From Cyprinodon diabolis (lineage: Eukaryota > Chordata > Actinopteri > Cyprinodontiformes > Cyprinodontidae): DNA of 64,000 nt. The notes beneath the pieces were generated by a model that saw only the letters and a list, made by a program, of their open reading frames with translations, did not search any database and had not been told where the DNA came from. Shown piece after piece: positions 59,645 through 64,000 of the stretch. A program made the translations under genes and the position numbers. Numbering within the stretch: position 1 is the first letter of the stretch; every line of letters starts with the position of its first letter. The stretch lies in the NCBI GenBank assembly GCA_030533445.1, contig CM060062.1, positions 4,565,456 to 4,629,455 on the forward strand, in the 5' to 3' direction.

Positions 59645-61251
59645 CAGTGGGGCCAAAAAGTATTTAGTCAGCCACCAATAGTGCAAGTTCTCCCACTCAA
59701 AAAGATGAGAGAGGCCGGTAATTTTCATCATAGATATACCTCAACTATGAGAGACAAAATGAGAAAAAAAAAAATCCAGAATATCACATTGTCTGATTTT
59801 TAAAGAATTTATTTGCAAAATATGGTGGAAAATAAGTATTTGGTCAGTTACAAACAAGCAAGATTCCTGGCTCTCACAGACCTGTAACTTCTTCTGTAAG
59901 AGGCTCCTCTGTCCTCCACTCGTTACCTTCATTAATGGCACCTGTTTGAACCCGTTATCAGTATAAAAGACACCTGTCCACAACCTCAAACAGTCACACT
60001 CTAAACTCCACCATGGCCAAAACTAGAGAGCTGTCAAAGGACACCCGAAACAAAATTATAGACCTGCACCAGGCTGGGAAGTCTGAATCTGCAATAGGTA
60101 AACAGCTTGGTGTGAAGAAATCAACTGTGGGATCAATTATTAGAAAATGGAAAACATACAAGACCACTGATAATCTTCCTCGATCTGGGGCTCCACGCAA
60201 GATCTCACCCCGTGGGGTCAAAATGATCACAAGAACGGTGAGTAAAAATCCCAGAACCACACGGGGGGACCTAGTGAATGACCTGCAGAGAGCTGGGACC
60301 AAAGTAACAAAGGCTACCATCAGTAACACACTACGCCGCCAGGGACTCAAATCCTGCAGTGCCAGACGTGTCCCCCTGCTTAAGCCAGTACATGTCAAGG
60401 CCCGTCTCAAGTTTGCTAGAGAGCATCAGGATGATCCAGACGATGACTGGGAGAATATCATATGGTCAGATGAAACCAAAATAGAACTTTTTGGTAAAAA
60501 CTCTACTCGTCGTGTTTGGAGGAGAGAGAATGCTGAGTTGCATCCAAAGAACACCATACCTACAGTGAAGCATGGGGGTGGAAACATCATGCTTTGGGGC
60601 TGTTTTTCTGCTAAGGGACCAGGACGACTGATCCGTGTGAAGGAAAGAATGAATGGGGCCATGTATCGTCAAATTTTGAGTGAAAACCTCCTTCCATCAG
60701 CAAGGGCATTGAAGATGAAACGTGGCTGGGTCTTTCAGCATGACAATGATCCCAAACACACCGCCCGGGTAACGAAGGAGTGGCTTCGTAAGAAGCATTT
60801 CAAGGTCCTGGAGTGGCCTAGCCAGTCTCCAGATCTCAACCCCATAGAAAATCTTTGGAGGGAGTTGAAAGTCCGTGTTGCCCAGCGACAGCCCCAGAAC
60901 ATCACTGCTCTAGAGGAGATCTGCATGGAGGAATGGGCCAAAATACCAGCAACAGTGTGTGAAAACCTTGTGAAGACTTACAGAAAACGTTTGATCTCTG
61001 TCATTGCCAACAAAGGGTATATAACAAAGTATTGAGATGAACTTTTGTTATTGACCAAATACTTATTTTCCACCATATTTTGCAAATAAATTCTTTAAAA
61101 ATCAGACAATGTGATTTTCTGGATTTTTTTTTCTCATTTTGTCTCTCATAGTTGAGGTATATCTATGATGAAAATTACCGGCCTCTCTCATCTTTTTAAG
61201 TGGGAGAACTTGCACTATTGGTGGCTGACTAAATACTTTTTTGCCCCACTG
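59645..61251 (+). mobile_element. Intact Tc1-like DNA transposon with about 200-bp IR/DR ends
   Basis: 1607 bp between TA duplications (59643-59644 and 61252-61253). Left terminal repeat 59645-59846 and right 61052-61251 are nearly identical by eye, differing by a few single bases and A-run lengths. Each holds two direct repeats of AAGTATTTRGTCA, one at the outer end (59658-59670) and one at the inner end (59834-59846). This is the IR/DR layout of the Sleeping Beauty/Frog Prince type of Tc1 elements. A single open transposase gene lies between. Everything needed for mobility seems present. It sits inside an older L2 tail. Confidence 0.93.
60013..61035 (+). CDS. Tc1-like transposase, full length, DD34E
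   Basis: 340 codons, the usual Tc1 length, no stop or frameshift. The ATG context is CCACCATGG, a near-perfect Kozak site. Residues 1-110 are the paired-like DNA-binding region: a helix-turn-helix around [20 protein letters not shown], then a basic [16 protein letters not shown]-like hook at 57-68, then a second helix-turn-helix ([20 protein letters not shown]). The catalytic triad is D153 ([13 protein letters not shown]), D244 ([11 protein letters not shown]) and E279 ([11 protein letters not shown]), with 34 residues between the last two. The glycine-rich [11 protein letters not shown] box is at 187-197. It ends ANKGYITKY, the usual Tc1 C-terminus. It cuts and pastes its own element at TA sites. 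The protein is intact in all motifs I can check. Confidence 0.96.
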   Translation: MAKTRELSKDTRNKIIDLHQAGKSESAIGKQLGVKKSTVGSIIRKWKTYKTTDNLPRSGAPRKISPRGVKMITRTVSKNPRTTRGDLVNDLQRAGTKVTKATISNTLRRQGLKSCSARRVPLLKPVHVKARLKFAREHQDDPDDDWENIIWSDETKIELFGKNSTRRVWRRENAELHPKNTIPTVKHGGGNIMLWGCFSAKGPGRLIRVKERMNGAMYRQILSENLLPSARALKMKRGWVFQHDNDPKHTARVTKEWLRKKHFKVLEWPSQSPDLNPIENLWRELKVRVAQRQPQNITALEEICMEEWAKIPATVCENLVKTYRKRLISVIANKGYITKY

Positions 61252-61277
61252 TAAATAAACTGAATTGAATTGAATGG

Positions 61278-63054
61278 GAATTGGAAGTGGACTACTGTAT
61301 GCGATTCTGAATGTGAACCTGCTTGTGCTGTGAAGTGCACTAACACGACTTTCTCCTGTGCACAGCACTGAGTGAACAGCCGCTGAGCTATTTAAACACG
61401 CTGAAGATGGACCACAGAGTGGCCCAGGGGTGGAGCAGACGCACCACATGGTGGCTAAAGCTCATTAACGCAGCTGCTCTGGACTCGATTCCTGAACTGG
61501 GTCATGAATTGTGTTTTTGTGTTGATCACATGCAGTTGATGTTGGTTTGACTCTATTTTTTTTTACCATCCTGTAGGAGTCCTGCAGTTCCCTTAAAATC
61601 TGTATGTTTAGCTCCATCTGCATTAAAACATATCCTGCCTGCTGTTGCACCACCTCACATTATGGTAAGCAGAGCCAATGCATGCATGTCTTCCCCTTCT
61701 CTCCCCCTTTATTCCAATCAAACTGCTAAAGAACAAAAGTCTCAAAGTAAATATTTGGATGTTTTTCTATTCATTTCTGTTCTGTTGATTCAAAATATTT
61801 CTCTGCAGACTTGCTCTCTTGGCGACTTAATTTGATTTGCATTTTTTTTAAAAGACGTTTAAAGTTCCTCTTTTATTCAAGTCAGAGGGAAACTACCTTT
61901 ATGTCATTAAAATTTAATTCTGTTTGGGTTCACATATGACTGCATACTTTCTGAGGAGGAGAGGAGATGGTATAGTTCATCATTCCAAACCTCCTTTTTA
62001 AACGGGGCTCATAATTGTGCAGGAGAGGAGCTGAATCAGCTGAATGTCACCATCAAACACAAAGCGCAGTTTAAAAATATTTTTCAGCAAACTTCCTACT
62101 CTTGCATGAATAATACACACTGTGAGCTGTCTCACCTCATGCATGTTTCATGAAGCAGGAACAACGAGTGTTTGCTCCTTTGTTCATCGTTTTTTAAGTC
62201 GCTAACTCAGAGAGCGGGGGCTGACTATAAAGTCGAATTCTAACTAAAAGTCAAACTTCATCTTTGTACATTAGTATGCAATACATCCAATAAAAAGTTT
62301 GTTCAAGGTAGTCTTGTTTTCATATATTGTTACATCTGTTTGACAAATTCAGGGTCAGAACTTCTATCACAGCAGGAGGAACTTCACTGGATGTAAATGA
62401 GCGAACAGTTCATAAGAGGTTCAAACTGACATCTGCAACTACCATCAGCAGCAATGCCTCCGTGGGCCTTTGTCAAATATGTTATTTAATTTATCTAGAA
62501 CCAGAATATAAAAAATATCTTAAAATCTTTCTCTTGTTCGTTTAATGCAGGATGTGAATTCAAGGTTGCAACATAATATTTAGAGGTATTTGTGGAAAAC
62601 ATTTTAGCAACCCAGCTGCTTTATATGCTGTGTATTTATTTATTTATGTTTATGCTACTTTATGAGGTTGTTTTGCTTTTTCTAAGTAAGCTGATCGTCT
62701 GCTGGGTTAGTAGCATCAGAGCAAATGACTTAAAGGAGCCTAACAAGCTAAAAAAGTGAGCCAGCACAGTTTTAGGAACTCCTCTAGAACCTTTTGAGAT
62801 TAATTCTTGATAAAATCACGACGATTATAGACAACAGACTCAGAAGACTAAAAGGGTGTCCTCAGTCAGACTGCTATAGTAGCATCCATTCTTAATGGCC
62901 CTTCCCAGACAAACGCCAGCCGAATGGCAGCCCACTTCCCTCCAACTTCCAGCCATGGCCTTCTCCTTGGCATGCATATTTTTCACTCTGACTTCACCCT
63001 TTCACTGAACTATAGGGTCTGTGCAGGAGAAGGAGCTTCTCTTTAGATCTAAGG
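61278..63054. other. Intergenic sequence without recognised features
   Basis: Some poly-T/poly-A patches and ATTTATTTATTTA at about 62634-62647. No elements or exons recognised. Confidence 0.35.
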
Positions 63055-63175
63055 ATACGTTCACACTGCAGGCCTTGATGCTTAATTTAGATTTTTTTTG
63101 CCGTTCATATCTCCAAATATATGCGACTTGTATTTGATCTCCTGTGTGAACTGCAGTCATACAACGCAAGTGTAT
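63055..63175. repeat. Fragment of the GGCTACGTTCACA MITE
   Basis: GATACGTTCACACTGCAGGC followed by CTTGATGCTTAATTT and AAATATATGCGACTTGTAT matches the inverted right end of the element at 28111-28715. Only about 120 bp are kept. Confidence 0.65.
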
Positions 63176-64000
63176 TGAGGCAATGATCAATAAATAAATA
63201 AGGTGATTCCGAAGGCGAATATATAAAGAAGCTAATTTGAAGAGATATATACATTTATGTCTCACTGTATAATTTAATTTCTACCTAAATTTATTTGTTT
63301 ATTGTATTTTGGGGGCAATCAATTGTATGCTTATTTATTTATTGAGCATTTTTTTAATTTCTGCATTTATTTTTAAATAGGGCAGAGTTAGTCCTCCGTA
63401 GTTGATGGCATTATCCCTTAAAGTACCCATCACCCATATGTCCTGTATTGTACTTCCAGTCATTTTCTAATGTTATGATAAATACACAGAAGCATTTTAT
63501 TACTAACAAATTGAACATATAGTCTGTGGTCTCAGTTTGGTCAGTGTCTGTCACGTAATGATGTCCATAAGGCTCCAGGCTATCTGGATTCATCACAGCA
63601 GCCTGAAGCTCCTTTCTTACCCTGGATAGGGTTCTTACTGTTGACCCCACAAAGGTGAAGGGATAGGAACTAGAAACAGGATGTAGGAGGACAGTTTAAG
63701 GTATTAAGATCAAATCTAAGTTTCCTTAAGCTAATAATGCACAGTAAAATGCAGTTAAAATGCAGATGATTACATGAGATGCTACCGAGGAAGTGAGGTG
63801 ATGGATGACTAGTGGCTAAACAACCTCTTCAGGTACCATGGAAATTTTAGAAGTGCTGTAAAAAAGAGTCAGCTGATGTGAACACTCTCTCTTGTCCCAG
63901 ATCAGCATGTTCTCTCAGCTCTCAGCTTTGAAGACTAACCACAGACACAGACTGGGCTATGAGGATGACCTCAGAAGTCTGCAGAAAGCTTCAGGTTGAG
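63176..64000. other. Intergenic sequence to window end, unassigned
   Basis: A 79-codon minus-strand frame at 63411-63650 (VRKELQAAVMNPDSLEPYGH) and a 30-codon plus-strand frame starting at 63909 (MFSQLSALKTNHRHRLGYED) are open, but I recognise neither and neither has convincing splice signals. Confidence 0.3.

Larger units (their letters stand above)
59590..61277 (+). repeat. L2/CR1-type LINE 3' tail, copy E, split by the Tc1-like element
   Basis: The left part ends GAATTTGGTGCTATA at 59644. The right part resumes TAAATAAACTGAATTGAATT at 61252. Joined they give the usual GGTGCTATATAAATAAACTG tail. Only the last 80 bp of the LINE remain. Confidence 0.8.

Noticed and set aside
1..64000. CRISPR arrays, bacterial operons, integrated virus
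   Set aside because: No regularly spaced direct repeats with unique spacers, no prokaryotic gene organisation and no viral structural or replication genes were seen. The content is vertebrate introns and transposons.

Overview
This is a piece of a vertebrate nuclear genome, and the repeats point to a teleost fish: L2/CR1-type LINE tails, teleost L1 and RTE-like LINE fragments, many hAT, PIF/Harbinger and TTAA-type MITEs, tRNA-derived SINEs and an intact Tc1-like transposon. No bacterial features were seen. Coding sequence is sparse and split by long introns.

The one gene I recognise with confidence is phospholipase C eta, most likely plch2, on the minus strand. It runs from about 53.0 kb down past the left edge. 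Six shared coding exons (16150-16296, 15152-15395, 14915-15044, 2830-3000, 1334-1427, 673-876) join in perfect phase. They encode the PH domain, the EF-hands and the start of the catalytic X box, including the SSHNTY histidine. The C-terminal two thirds of the enzyme lies left of base 1. Two alternative first coding exons both end in phase 1 and fit exon 2: one at 52984-53026 (a short PLCH1-like start) and one at 28957-29212 (the longer start known from human PLCH2). A GC-rich open frame ending at 32569 is a weaker third candidate. The intron between exons 3 and 4 (15045-15151) is a textbook U12-type AT-AC intron.

The introns, and the region right of 53.2 kb, are filled with transposable elements. 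They include nine hAT-type elements with recognisable 8-bp target duplications, two of them copies of one 0.85-0.91 kb family. There are also two 403-bp PIF/Harbinger MITEs with TTA/TAA duplications, three TTAA-flanked elements, and several LINE 3' tails, all of the L2-type ones antisense to plch2. Nested insertions are frequent: a MITE inside an L2 tail, an L2 tail and a MITE inside one RTE-like LINE, and an intact Tc1-like element inside an L2 tail at 59.6-61.3 kb. An approximately 890-bp TA/CA tract lies in the 11.9-kb intron.

At least five perfect snap-back palindromes are present. The longest has 32-bp arms and sits 32 nt past the exon 4 donor. I found no wholly new genetic system. The best leads are the alternative promoters of plch2, the U12 intron, the intron hairpin and the apparently intact Tc1-like element.
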